Made by a program: the position numbers and the translations under genes
Shown: piece by piece, positions 24,208 through 36,283 of the stretch
Layout: the number at the start of each line of letters is the position of its first letter
How positions within the stretch are numbered: position 1 is the first letter of the stretch
From: Edolisoma coerulescens
Taxonomy: Eukaryota; Chordata; Aves; Passeriformes; Campephagidae
Length of the DNA stretch: 64,000 nt
Direction of reading: 5' to 3'
NCBI GenBank assembly: GCA_013397115.1
Contig: VWZW01000879.1
Location: 558,390-622,389, forward strand
Notes under the pieces: generated by a model
Databases searched by the model: none
What the model saw: the letters and a program-made list of their open reading frames with translations, nothing else
What the model was told of the DNA's origin: nothing

Positions 24208-24314
24208 GTGATGTTTACAGAAGAGGATGTCAAGTTCTACTTAGCTGAGCTGGCCTTGGCATTAGACCATCTCCATGGTCTTGGAATTATTTACAGGGAT
24301 CTAAAACCAGAAAA
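24208..24314 (+). CDS. RPS6KA2: RPS6KA2 exon: catalytic loop of N-terminal kinase
   Basis: This 107-nt exon lies between tctctag and gtaagt. It reads VMFTEEDVKFYLAELALALD, then HLHGLGIIYRDLKPE and two bases of a split Asn codon (about residues 154-189). YRDLKPEN is the catalytic loop; its Asp is the catalytic base (about residue 184), and the Lys and split Asn contact ATP and metal. All expected catalytic residues are present. HLHGLG has Gly where I recall Ser in human RSK3, RSK1 and RSK2, a substitution just before the catalytic loop. Confidence 0.95.
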
Positions 24315-27049
24315 GTAAGTTAACAAGGAAAAGTGAAGTGAAACATAAATACATGAACTTTTAGTTTGCTTCTGCTCCTTGTCTCGTTACTAAATGAGAA
24401 GGTGCCAGGGGCTCTGCCTTCCTTCTTGTTTGTGAGACTCTACACGAGACCTTCACTAAGAGCAGTAGGGTTTTCCTATCACACCATTGTCGTGTGAGGC
24501 CAGATATTTTGACTGTGCTCCAGTATGATGGGACCTCTGTGTGCCTGGCCTTCAGTTTTGTGAATGATTTCAGTAAAGAATTCAGATCCCTGTGCCTTGA
24601 ACTTCACTGGCACTGTTCTCTGTTTGCAGCATTTAATCTGGCCTTCCCCTTGATGCAGTGTAAACCACTCAAAGCAGTTCCACTTCCAGCTCATACGGAA
24701 TGTGTCATGGCACCGTCCCGTTTTACTATAGCCATTACTTAAAGCAAACGAGCATGTCTGAAAACTTGTGTGCCTATTTACTCATGAGAGACGTGATAAT
24801 CAGGATTTTTAAAACACTTGTATTAACTGTGCAAAATATTTTCCAAAATATTTGTTCTCACTTATATTTGCAGCTTTTTTTTCACTTGTAACGTGGTCCT
24901 AATTTTCCTTTCTCTTTTTTATTTGCAATACATCGGTAGAGCAAATGACAGCCTCAGTGCTATCACTGGGAGTGACACGATACTGTTTTTATTCTATGCC
25001 CTTTGCCTGGTGCTTTGCTGGCATCTGCTGTGACGACTCGAATGAATCAGGCTGCAACATTTCAAAGTTCCTTTTTAAAGTAATGGTCACCAGCATTTAT
25101 AAAAGATAACCACTGAGGGTGGTCTGTTTGGCAAGTGCTTACACTTTCAAAGTCTTAACAGCGCAGCAGCATTTTCCTTCTGTGACATCAAACTGAAAAA
25201 TAGGCAGCTCTTTCTTTAAAATGGAGTGTTATTGCTTTTGCTCTCACGGACAAAACATGAGACCAAAAGTGATGGAATGTGGACTCTGGAGGTGAGAAGT
25301 TGAGGGGGAGGAGACTGTTTATCTCCATTACAGTTCTATGTGATGTAAATTTTAAATTCAATTTTATGTTTTGGTTAGAAAAATAATAGTAGTAGTACTA
25401 TGTGGATTCAACAGATGTACATAATGAGAGCTCTCAGTCTTTCAGGCTAGAGAGTTTTTTGCAGTTGAGCAAATTTTCCAGTCTTGCCTATTTATGCAAC
25501 CAAAACTGGAAACCAGAGTCTTTAGCAAATGTGGGAAGTCATCCTGCAAACTGAACAACTGGAGGGAGAAAAGTACCACTTTGTTCCTGATATGAAATGC
25601 AGGTAGGCAGTGGTCACACCCCAGGTGCCACAGCCACAGGCTCTTGTATCATCTGCCAGCGCTCCTTGATTTCAGCTTCGTTCTGAATTGCTGTTTTATC
25701 CATTCAGCACCAACAACCATATACACAATAGAATAACTAAAATTGCAAGTTTTCAGTTTTAAACTTTGATTTTAGTGAGCATTAGTATGAATCATGCACA
25801 CTGCTTTTCTCTCTGATGTTAGATGAGGCTGTTTTTTGAGATAACACATGATATATGAATCTGTTATTAGAAGGTATCCAGACATGAGCTTGTATATTCA
25901 GATATAAGTCACAATGCTGTTACATTTATAGGCACATGCTGTAACATTTTGCTTTAGAAGAAGTTAGAAACCAAGGAGAAAATTAAGTGTATGTCAAAAC
26001 TGTTCATTGTATTTGAGATACGGAGAACTGGATTTTTCAGAGTTCTCAGCAGGAAGTGTCAGCATCTCAAAAAACATCTCTCAATGACTCCAGTTGCAAG
26101 TGAGAGTACTTTATATTTCTGCAGACCAAGCTGCAGTGCTTCAAATCAGGGATCAGTGAATCGAGAAATTAGAGCTCATCTAAGGAAGGAAGGTGTCACT
26201 GGTTTGTCATTGGCACATAGAAGCATATTGAAAAGGTACAGATGGAATCCAGTTTTCTCTGTACTTTTGTCTGAACTGAGACCAGCCATCCCTTTCACTG
26301 TACTGCTCCGGTAAAATCCCTCTGAGTGTTACCAGTCTGCCAACTGAGACAAGATTTCTCTGGAAGAAAATAAAAAGTATCATCATGTAACTGAAGACCT
26401 TTATACAGTGTGCAAAGTTAAGGTGGCAGCCCTCACTCTTGCATTTTCTAACTTTTGTATATATGGTTTGTGGTCTTTGATGCACAGTTAAATGGATTAA
26501 CTATAATACAGCTTCATTTGGATGCAATTGGCATAGTATAAAATTAGTTTGCATGAACATAACTGTTGTATAGGAAAGGAAATGGCCCAGAAGTTCACAC
26601 CTGGAGATAAAGCAAGGCCCCTGATTGAAAACCATATCCTGTAAAAACAGCTCTGTAAGTGCAAAGCTTGTGTGTAGTCACGCCTAGGACAGCAGAGCAT
26701 GACAGCCTATGATTTTGCTGGAACTTTAGGTTTACATTAAAGAAATAGATACATGAGAATAAAAAATGTTATTCTCAAGGGGGAAAAAAATGCTAAATTC
26801 TTGAGTTACATCTTGGAAAAAATAACTTTCTAAATAAGACAATAAAAGAAAATTAGGACCATCCCAGGATGTTCTCATCCTCCCCTTGCCCCCTGGCTGG
26901 AGGCCTCTTGGCAGTGCTCCACCAGTTGTTCATCTAGAATATTGCTCTTAGTAGCTAATTTGAAATTTCTTTGCTGCCACTGCAGGCCACTGCTCCTTGG
27001 CCTGCCCTCCTAGATGCCCCAACTTGCTTGTTCTGCTCTCAGCAGCAGC

Positions 27050-27190
27050 CTCAGGGGACAGTGAGAACATCCTTTTCCTCAGACCCTCTTCTGTACCCTA
27101 AACAATCCAGCTACTGAACTCTTCTTCACTAGTCAGTCTTTATAGGTGTTCAATCATTCTCATTACTCCCCTTTGGTTTCCCTTGATTCC
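27050..27190 (-). mobile_element. Possible ancient CR1-like relic, antisense
   Basis: The order of blocks (tgtaccctaaacaatccag, ttataggtgttcaatcatt, ctcattactcccctttgg) resembles the reverse complement of old CR1-class 3' regions, where a 'ctaaacaacccca' block is followed by 'tcataggtcatg...atcattctcgttgctctcctctgga'. It is heavily diverged and the limits are uncertain. It may instead be unique sequence. Confidence 0.45.
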
Positions 27191-27219
27191 TCTCGCCTTT
27201 GAAGTGCAACGTGCAGAAT

Positions 27220-27232
27220 CACACACACACAC
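27220..27232 (+). repeat. (CA)n short microsatellite
   Basis: About six CA units in intron sequence. Confidence 0.9.
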
Positions 27233-27330
27233 CTTCACAAGAGGCACGGCCAGCATGATTACAGCACAAGGCCTGCTCTGTCAGATTTGCAGAACTGGAG
27301 ATAAATTAATTAGTTTATAATTTCCCAATT

Positions 27331-27343
27331 CTCTCTCTCTCTC
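27331..27343 (+). repeat. (CT)n short microsatellite
   Basis: Six CT units followed by a C-run in intron sequence. Confidence 0.9.
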
Positions 27344-27579
27344 CCCCCTTTATTAAAGATAGACACTGCATTTGACCTTCCATTTTTCAATGCTTTTGCT
27401 GTTCTTCAGAAGTTCACAAAAGTAACTGCTAATAGGTTTGAGTTTGCATGTCAGCTCTGTATGTATGCTAAAATAAAGCTCATTAGAATTGTTTATGTAA
27501 AAAAAAAAGAAAAGTTAGAAAACAGTACTGTTCAAACCGCTTGGAAGAACCCTCAGTACATTAAAATTTAAGGTTCGGC

Positions 27580-27594
27580 TTTTTTTTTTTTTTT
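27580..27594 (+). repeat. Poly-T tract
   Basis: An uninterrupted run of 15 T in an intron. No adjacent retrocopy was recognised. Confidence 0.9.
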
Positions 27595-28720
27595 AAAGAT
27601 TCCCTGAGCAAAAATCCATGTTAACAATTCAAAGCTATGAGTTAATTTTAAGTGCAACTGGGAGTTGTTCTCAAGTCAGCTGTACTTACTTTGAAAAGAC
27701 AAGTAATTGAGCTTTCTGGTTAAAGTCTTGTTTAGAACAAGCAGATACTTCTCTTGAATTGTTGCAGACAAATTCTTCTCCTTGAGTTGTCTTGGTGGTT
27801 TCAGTGGCATCCCTTTTGGGACAAGGTATTGTTCAGTCACACTGAGAGCCACTGAGTTCTTTACATAGTGAGGCACGATTTTACTTAAGAACTGCACAAT
27901 CAAGCTATTAAATATGGTAAATGTACCAAAATAGAAAAATGGGAATTTATTATAAAGTAGTATCTGATGCATATGTTATTTCTTATGCCATGGTTTTAAG
28001 GGTATGAGCGACTCTAGAAATAACTCTACCATCTGAAAACGGACAGACTAATATTATTTATTTATCTTTACCATTTCTCTTCTCAGGAACCTAGATGCAC
28101 CTTGAGTGCTGGCATAGGGGCTTAGGTTCACAAGGAGTGGTATTAAGGCCCTCGGTTGTGTATACAAGTGACAGTTCATATAGCAGCTCGTATAACAACA
28201 TCTGATATGTTGAACTATGCTCTAAAAAACACAAACAGCACTTTTTCATGCAACATGTTGCAAATCGTGTCAATTGATTTATGAATGTAACTGCCCTGTG
28301 TAGAGAGGGAAGATCTGAGAATCAGTAAAAGACAAAGGGTTATGGTGGAAAGCTTCCATTGATGGTAACAGTCCCTTTTTGACTTCATGTTGTCAACAAA
28401 GCTACAGCAGAGAGGAATTTGTATTCCGCAGGGTGAGATAGCATGGGGTCATGTGAGATAGGTGTGGGGTCATGCAAACACTGTCACAAAAACCTGACAA
28501 TTTGTGCCAAGCTTAATCTCTTTAGTAGATATTTGACTACTTCATCTGATACTTTCATAACAAAATGTGCAATAAAATAAAACACTCTTCATAAAGTCTC
28601 AGGTTTTATTTCCAACCTGAAAATGTGGCTGCAGTTTCTGAAAAACATAAAGTGTGGGTAGAATCTTCTGCAAAACTGCTCTCACTTAGAAAGAAACTTA
28701 GATCATCCAAAAAGAAAACC

Positions 28721-28745
28721 CAAAAAAACCAAACCAACCAACCCC
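28721..28745 (+). repeat. AC-rich low-complexity run
   Basis: An irregular run of A and C with CCAA units on the + strand within the intron. Confidence 0.75.
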
Positions 28746-29152
28746 AGAGTTCCAGCTATATTAGATTTGGCAGAACTTCACATTGTTTTGGGAATGTTGG
28801 AGCTCAAAGTGAAGCCCAAAAGACATGTCTAAAAACGATAAACAAAGAGAGAAATGGGAGAGAATTGTTCAGGCCTTGATTTAAGACATGATATAAAACA
28901 ATGCCAACAATCCATAATGAAAGCTTTTTATCCCTGTGATGAAGCTGCAGCAGAAAAGTTGATATGGAGTTTGCCGTCCTAGCTCTACTATGAGGCTTCT
29001 CCTGTAACTTGGAGTATGCCATTCTGCTGCTACTAATTTAGCTCCAGCCTCTAGCATGGAGATTTTATTTTCTCAAGGCATACTTTTAAACTGAGGTCAG
29101 TGAAAGCAGTTTGAATGTTTGTGGGATGATCCTGATGCAAAAATGTTCAGTC

Positions 29153-29452
29153 ATAGAATAATAGAATATCCCCAAGACAACCCCAAGAGTCATACCGTGT
29201 GTCTGAGATCATTGTCCAAACATTTCTTGAGCTCTGTCAGGCTGGTGCTGTGACCACTTCCCTGAGGAGCCTGTTCCGGTGCTAAACCAGCCTCTGGATG
29301 CTAAACCAACCTTCCTAATACACAGCGTATACCTTGGGCCCGTCGCCGGTCACCACAGAGAAGAGATCAGTGCCTGCCCCTCCTCTTCCCCTCTTCAGAA
29401 AGCTGTAGACTGCAATGACGTCTCCCCTCAGTCTCCTCTTCTCTAAGAGACA
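29153..29452 (-). mobile_element. CR1 LINE, 5'-truncated, antisense to the gene
   Basis: About 300 bp clearly follow the reverse complement of an avian CR1 3' end. It begins catagaataatagaatatcc, passes through gaccacttccctgaggagcc, ggtcaccacagagaagagat, cagtgcctgcccctcctctt and agaaagctgtagactgcaat, and ends gtctcccctcagtctcctct. It lies inside the 7.6-kb RPS6KA2 intron in opposite orientation to the gene. It has no open frame. Confidence 0.92.
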
Positions 29453-31408
29453 CCTTTATTTTGTGGCATTTTTTGTTCCAAGCCTATGTGTGGTTCACTT
29501 ATTTATGGTGGTATTATATTTTTCACCTAATAACTGTTATTACTGCTTTGAAGAGAAGGTTGACAATGACAGTATCCTGTAAAAGCACTCAAGCCTTAAA
29601 CGAAACAAATAAAATGAAAAAAATCCTAGCTGAAGGTTATCATTCAGTGGCATTCTAACCTAGTTTAGCATTTTAAAGTAGTCTACTTTTTATGGTTTTT
29701 TTAATTTCAAAACATTAATTTAGATGAAAGATTATTCTCAAGACTGAATCATATTAACTTCTGGTTCTTTTTTCCCTTCCACAGAATTATACTGTCTTAT
29801 TGCAAAGTAGTGTATCCTGTCAACCATAGCTAAAATAATTGTGATTGTCACAATAGAAATTCTACTAGGGACATTGTAGGATAAAAAGAAACTGTAAAGT
29901 GATAAAAAGAGGGTACAGAGTATGATCAGATAGTAAGTTTGCTTCTGCAGTCACACTGGAGGAAACTGTTTGTCTGTTGCTGTAATTTGCATTCTTAGAA
30001 GCAGGTACTTTGTTCTTTGCTTCTTAATTTCACTCTAAGATAATTCAGTGCAGCAGTTGCCTTTTTTTTTTTCTATTAGCATATTGTTTTCTTTTTACAT
30101 GAAATGTAATCTTCAATTAGTAACTGTAGCATTATTTGTGCTGCCAGATGGCAATGTGGAAACACCCAGATGTCCAAAGGGTGCTGCCAGGGGCCACAGA
30201 GGAAGCTGCCAGCAGCTTGAGGGCATGGTAGAAGGGTGGTTAGGGAACATGAGATGGAGGAGGGAACTGTAGATCACGTTTTAGGGGATAAAGGATACGC
30301 ATCCATGGAAGCCAGGATCTATTAATTTTGCTGCTCATTCCAACATTGAGTGTGAGAAAGAGTTGCTGTATGTTTCTGACTCAACCTTAGGCAGTATTAT
30401 CAGTCTGAAAGCTGTGTTGGTGTTGCCTCCATCCCTCTAATCAGGGCAAAGGTGTGGGAAACATACATCATACAGAGGCAGCATAGATTTTCAATTGGAA
30501 ATTATGAAATTTAGAATCCATTAAATATAAAATCAGTGTTTCAGGGGAAATTCCCACAATCTTTGAATTGCATTGTTATTCACAGGGGCTTCCTGGGTGT
30601 GGGGAAAATTTTTGGGTGACTTCTATGAGCTCTATTCCCCCTGCTATTTTTCCAGATCCAGATCTGAGGAGTTCATACATTCATGCTACTTCCACACTGG
30701 CAGGTGTTTTATTCTGTTCTCTTCGAAGCAAAGGTTTAGGGGTTGCAGTCACAAAAATACATTTAGACATGCCTGTTATAGACTAGTACTTGAAAATTAC
30801 GTGTTCAAGAAAACTGTGGAGAAAGAATAAAGGTAAGATGCTTTTATCAAGAAGAAAAGGCTTTAATTATTGGACGCATAGTACTGACTTAGTTGCTGCC
30901 CTTTGAGGAATTGCACAACAGCTTCTTCTAAACACATAAAGGAATGACAGAAGAGCATCTTTTTTCAATTATGTTTCAGTTCAGACACAACTTTTCACAG
31001 AAGTATAGCCCATTTTATTTGGTTCACTTCTGTCCTGTTTTCTTCCTGAATAATTAGATTAAAGTGATTCGCTAAGAGAAGAAGAATATAAAAATATCTG
31101 GCACCATGCTAGGTCATTTTGAAAACAGAAGGATACTAAGTCTAACTAGGACTGAAGACCACCTTCATTACTATGTCAGTTTTTATTTACCAAAATCATT
31201 ATTTTTCAAATTCAGTGTTCCCTCTTGTTTCCACAAAAACTAGCACTGCTTTTTGTGAACTACAGAAATGTTGGAGTGCCTTTGTGAGGAAAAAATATGT
31301 TGGCAGGTGGCAAATGTGTGAACACTTGAATTTGGCTTCCAGGCTGAATTTTCATCTGTGCTCTGGACAGAAAAAATAAGCAGAGGCTGAGATCCATGCA
31401 GTTAGGCT

Positions 31409-31437
31409 GTGACTAGTCACTGTGCTCTACAGTGACT
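31409..31437. repeat. Composite palindrome
   Basis: The perfect 12-bp palindrome gtgactagtcac (31409-31420) overlaps a second inverted repeat with arm agtcactgt (31415-31423) and arm acagtgact (31429-31437), loop gctct. The two stems are mutually exclusive. It lies 446 bp upstream of the 38-nt exon. No role is known. Confidence 0.85.
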
Positions 31438-31882
31438 TTTATTACTTCAGCATGAACCTTTAGACTTAATTTTAGGTCCAGTGAGTCCAAGCCCTGATCA
31501 TTTGTGTGAGTGCCCTTTATTATGACAAGAACAGGAAGCCTGTAGCTCCTTCTCCAGGTGGAAGCATATACTCTGCAGTTGTTGGCTTTGAACACCCTGT
31601 TCTTTCTGAGCTCTGTTTGCATGCCCACCTTGAACATCCTATGGAGCAAGGAGGAGGGTCCTCATGGAACTGCCTCAGGCTGTGCATGCTTCAGACATGA
31701 AATTAGACAAACCTTTGAGGTTCATTTTTCTTTCTGGAGCTCTGGAATCCACTAAGGTTTTGTTTACACAAGTTTTTGAATCTTACTTATCTCCTTACCT
31801 GACTTAAACATTTTTTATTTGTGTTTTTTTAACTGCACTCTGTGCCTGGCTAATGAATGAATGTTTCTTTTTTGCTTTATAG

Positions 31883-31920
31883 CATTCTTCTTGATGAAGA
31901 GGGTCACATTAAGATAACAG
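31883..31920 (+). CDS. RPS6KA2: RPS6KA2 38-nt exon between catalytic loop and DFG
   Basis: This very short exon lies between tttatag and gtatgt. It completes the split Asn of YRDLKPEN, reads ILLDEEGHIKIT and leaves one base of the Asp codon of the DFG motif (about residues 189-202). The Ile in HIKIT fits RSK3; I recall HIKLT in RSK1 and RSK2. Both borders cut codons for catalytic residues (the metal-binding Asn and the DFG Asp), so correct splicing here is essential for kinase activity. Skipping it would shift the frame. Confidence 0.94.
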
Positions 31921-32641
31921 GTATGTGAGGAACAGAAAACTTCATGCCTATAAGCTGATTTTTTTTTTCCTGCAGCATATTCCATGCATCCTGGTCTTTG
32001 GTTGGAAGGAGTTTGCTTAGAAAAACTAGAAGCCAGAAGAGTCTGAGTGTTGGGCTTCTCTGTCAAGTTGTCAAACCCCTGTGCTGCACAGCACATGGAG
32101 AACATAGCATTTTCTTGGTAAAATTGTGCTCTTGACTGGTGTGAAGCGGGCAGGTTTGGCTGCCTACCACTGTGGATGGAAGGAGGCTTCCAATATAACT
32201 ATTTAATCCAGGCAGAGGATGGCTGGAAAGACATCCCTTTGCCATTGTAGAGGCGCTGTGTAGCCAACCTTTTCACTGGTGTAATCTGGGATTATTATTC
32301 CTAACACTTTGGTTAGCTGTGCAAGAATCCTCACTAGCATTGCCTCCACCAAACCTGAACTGTATATTTCCGCTTATTTAAACTCCCTTCTGCCTTGGGC
32401 TAGAACCTCATTCTGAACAGAGAAAATGATATGCCTACTGTCAGGGAGTATTACACGTGCCAGCCAGGCACTCCACGTCGGCAGGGCTCCAGCACACACG
32501 TGCCTGTGGCCTCTTTCTGCACACAGGCAGAAGGGCGCTCCTGCTGGTTGGTGTGTTTTGCTCAAACACTTTTAAGTGAGCAAAAGCATAAGTAATAATT
32601 TTTAGAGATCTGAAAAGTTTTTTTTGCTTCAATTTATGTAG
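31921..32641 (+). other. RPS6KA2 intron, 721 bp, phase 1
   Basis: A GT-AG intron starting gtatgt and ending ttatgtag. No repeats or other features were recognised. Confidence 0.9.
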
Positions 32642-32784
32642 ATTTTGGTCTGAGTAAAGAAGCCATCGACCACGACAAGAGAGCCTACTCATTCTGTGGG
32701 ACAATAGAGTACATGGCCCCGGAGGTGGTCAACCGGCGAGGGCACACGCAGAGCGCCGACTGGTGGTCCTTTGGCGTGCTCATG
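32642..32784 (+). CDS. RPS6KA2: RPS6KA2 exon: DFG, activation loop, APE motif
   Basis: This 143-nt exon is the longest in the window and lies between atgtag and gtaatg. It completes the DFG Asp, then reads FGLSKEAIDHDKRAYSFCGT, IEYMAPEVVNRRGHTQSADW and WSFGVLM (about residues 202-249). It holds DFG (magnesium binding), the activation loop with the Ser of AYSFCGT that PDK1 phosphorylates in RSKs (Ser218 in RSK3), the MAPE motif, and the Asp-Trp-Trp of helix F. SKEAIDHDKRAYSFCGTIEY is the strongest paralogue signature: RSK1 and RSK2 have SKE(A/S)IDHEKKAYSFCGTVEY as I recall them. All key residues are intact. The exon is noticeably GC-richer than its introns. Confidence 0.96.
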
Positions 32785-35700
32785 GTAATGCAAAAATTGT
32801 GCTTCTTTGTTGGAGGGGTGGCTGTAGGAGGGATCAGATCCCTCAGATAAAAATTGCGGTATCAGGGAAGTTTTTTCAGAGAGGTATTGCACTCTCTTTA
32901 AGCCAGCCTTTTAAAATTATGTGTTCAGATGCTAACCTGCACCCCTCCAGCCTCTTCAGTCTGTGTGCTATTGTTGCTGATGTAGATGAAGATCAAGAAT
33001 TTGATTTGTGACACTGTGATTTTTTTAAAAGCTGTATGAACAGTGTAAGTTTTTGGAAGCAGATATTGGCAGCATTGTTTTATCAAGCACAGTGCTGTCC
33101 CTTGAGCCCAGACGCCAGGCATCTGCTACTCTCATGGGGATTTGTTTGGGTAACGGAGGTGCTGCTCTCTCCTGAAGTGTGCAGGCTGCAGGTCTACCCT
33201 GTGCTCAGGGCATGGCCACCACCAGGCAGCTGTGGCTCACAGGGCACCTCACCATGGTTGTCATAGCTTCCCTGCAGAACCAGGGCAGAAGCAGAAGTTA
33301 GCAGTGTGCTCTTCTAACCCAGCACCATTTCCTGTGGTATGGAGGCTATTTTTGGTAGCTGTATTTTACACTACGTACCAAAATCCATAGAATATGTTTA
33401 AATTTTGTTTACCCAAAGCGGACAGATGAGGGCCCCCTTTGGAAGTATAGAGGTATGGGAAGATGAAGTATAGGAAGCAATGTGAAAAACAGTGAAAATT
33501 TGGGTGTGGGAAGGCCTATATCATTGATGTAGCAGGTTGGCAGCAGTTAATCTATATAAATATTGTAATTTATTGCCTGAATTATAAAAGGAGTGGAACA
33601 TCCTTATCTCCTGTGACCACAAATCCATTTATGGATGATCAGCACTTCTGAACCATATATGTTTATTCATGAAAATCAATAGGTTATGTCTCATAGAATA
33701 AATCTATCCCTACCCTTTAACTTTTTTTATATATATTTTGTTTTGGTGAATAGCTGTGTCTTCTCACTCTTTGTCTCCCATTAAATGATGGTACATTTGG
33801 TGTATAGATTGTTTTTCTTTCACCAGCTAATAAACTCTGAATAAACTGGACTACTTCCTCCCTGGGTTTTGCTAGGCTTCCCTTTTTTTTTTTTTCCATT
33901 ACTCTTTTCAACCCTCCCCTAAGGACTCAGCATATTAGAATTAGAAAAGATAAGAATCCCTATAAAAGGAGATGAATTTAAAAAAGTAAAACCCTTTAAA
34001 CTCCAAGCTAATGCTTTAAGCCTTTAAGTGTTATCAGACATCTTAGAGAAAAATATGTCAATCAGTTCAACCTTTTTCTCTTTTCAACATTTAACTGGTT
34101 GGGACAGAAAAATGTATATTTCCACACATTAAACACGTGGGAGGATTTTCTGATGTTGTCTTTCACTCTGCTCTTTTCTCCTTGTTTTCCTTGTTCTGTC
34201 CCTTCTGTGTTCTATTAGGAAAGCTATTTTCCTATCAGTCTGAAAAACTGAAGATAATTAAATAGTATTCAAATGATTTATTAGCATTTCTTTCTACGCA
34301 CTTTGCAGTATGATGTAAAATAGACAAAGAAAATATACCAGTTGATGAAACATGCATAGATTGAAAGGAAGTATAAGTGGTAGTGTAATTTTCATATCTG
34401 AAATTCTTATCAAAAAAGGGAACATATTAGGCAGATAGTTATAACATGGCCTGTACCCTCCTCATTATCAGAGCAACCAAACACTCACTTATGTGTTCTG
34501 TTCTGTGAAGGGGGATTAATGCTTCAGTATGAAGAGTCAGGTTGTGCTGGCAGCTTCTTGCCAACCCGCATTGACCAGGGCACAGGCTAGAATCAAACTG
34601 AGTGGTCCTTGCAGACTCCTTAAATGGGTCATGTTGTGATTATTAATAGTGAAGCAAACTTGTCTGAAAATGACTAAACTCTGGTCTTATTTATTAATTA
34701 CGTTATTATTATTCCATGAATTATTATTCCCCAGGAGTTTTACTGTCAACAACAGTAAAACTTCATTTATTGCCAGCTGGGTCTTCGACACAGGCCACAC
34801 AACTGAAACTGTTGCCTGCTCTGTTCGTTTGCTGCTCCGTTTATTTGAATTGTTTTATGATAGCATACTGTATGTCAGCAGGTATAGTTATACAAATCTT
34901 GAAATTCGTCCTTTCCAGCATTCCAGAAGACAGCCCCTGCTTCTCATTAAATATGTGGTGATGATGCTGAAACCCAAATATAATTTGTGATGGTGAATTT
35001 ATGTGATTTATCATGACCAGACGGTTTGCGTTTTCTTTCTTTCTGTATCTTACTGCATTGGTTATTTTTGATAGGATATACTCTGCAAAAGCTTTGCATT
35101 AAGAGATCTTCATGAACAAGTGTTTGGCCTAAATTGTTAAAAGTTGGATATGTAACTAATACCTTTTCAGCTGCACTGCAGGAGTCTTGATGCCTACACT
35201 GCCATCTCTGAAGCCCAGATAAGCTGGTTTGCAGGATCTAACATGTACAAATCTCTTGGAAGGCCTCACAAAGCAGTGCTTTCGTAGCTCATCCTACTGG
35301 CTGATTTACAAGGTCACAGACCTTATGGAAGTTTTTATCTCTTTCAGTTCAGGAAAAAACCACTTTACACCTTTGAGAGTAATGTGAGCAGAGAGGAGAA
35401 TATAATTGGAGAAATGGCTGTGAGGACTTGGTAGGCAGTCCCAAACAAGAAGAAATGTGTTCATGTATGTCAGCAAGTAGTGAAGTCTTCACAAGAAAAG
35501 AAAATGTCCCTTTGGTATGCAAAGTATTAAGCTCTGTACTAATTATGTAGTAACTGTACAGTGCCATTGGAAAAATCAATTCAAGACATCAAAGCATTAC
35601 AATCTTCTTTTATAAAATTCCATCATAACACTTGTTTTATTTCAAGTGCAAGAGATGGTCTTCATGAACATTATTTTGAATGTTTATGCTTGCTGCTCTG

Positions 35701-36224
35701 TTAAGGGATTCAACCCTTCGCAAGCACTAATCCATTATGTTTCACACCCAGATAATAATGAAAAATATTTAATGCATTTTGCAAATTATTAAACTGTGTG
35801 CTTGAACAGTTTTCAGATACCTGAAAAATGACTGGAAGTGTTGAGAGGAGAACCTGGCCATTCTGATGAGAGTGTCTCTCTCTGCTTTCGAAAACTGAGT
35901 GGTATCAAGTTTTTTTGTAACTCTGAGTTTTATCCTATGCTCACAATACTTCAGCAGACTTGGGCTGAAGTAGTTTGAACAGCCTGCTCTCATTCCATCT
36001 GTTAGGAAGTTTCATATGGTAGTTACCCAGGCTGAGGATTTTTTCTCATTCCTTATCTTCTCCAATGACCTTCCAGGGTCACTTCTTGAATCCATTTCCT
36101 CAGGAAATGTGGCACTCTTTTCCAAGGTCTTCCCGCATGTGTATCTTCTCAGAAGTGCTCATGTTTTGCCTACTGAAATGGGAGACTGCCCTGAAAACTA
36201 GAGAAAGGAAGGACTGCATAGTAT

Positions 36225-36283
36225 ATTGAGATCTCAGCAGGGGTTGGACTATGTGACTCCATTAAACTTAATTCTGTGGTTCT
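36225..36283 (+). mobile_element. Probable short CR1 3' tail, sense
   Basis: The string gcaggggttggactatgtga followed after about 15 bases by aattctgtggttct matches the order of the CR1 3' terminus (a 'ggttggactagatgacctc' block, then 'attctgtgattct'). The intervening 'ccttccaacc' block is not preserved. It is short and diverged, so a chance match is possible. Confidence 0.5.

Larger units (their letters stand above)
24315..31882 (+). other. RPS6KA2 intron, 7,568 bp, phase 2
   Basis: A GT-AG intron starting gtaagt and ending tttatag. It contains a clear antisense CR1 at 29153-29452, a weaker CR1-like relic near 27050-27190, short CA and CT runs near 27.2-27.3 kb, a T15 run at 27580, an AC-rich low-complexity run near 28.7 kb, and a composite palindrome at 31409-31437. 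No additional exon or RNA gene was recognised. Confidence 0.88.
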
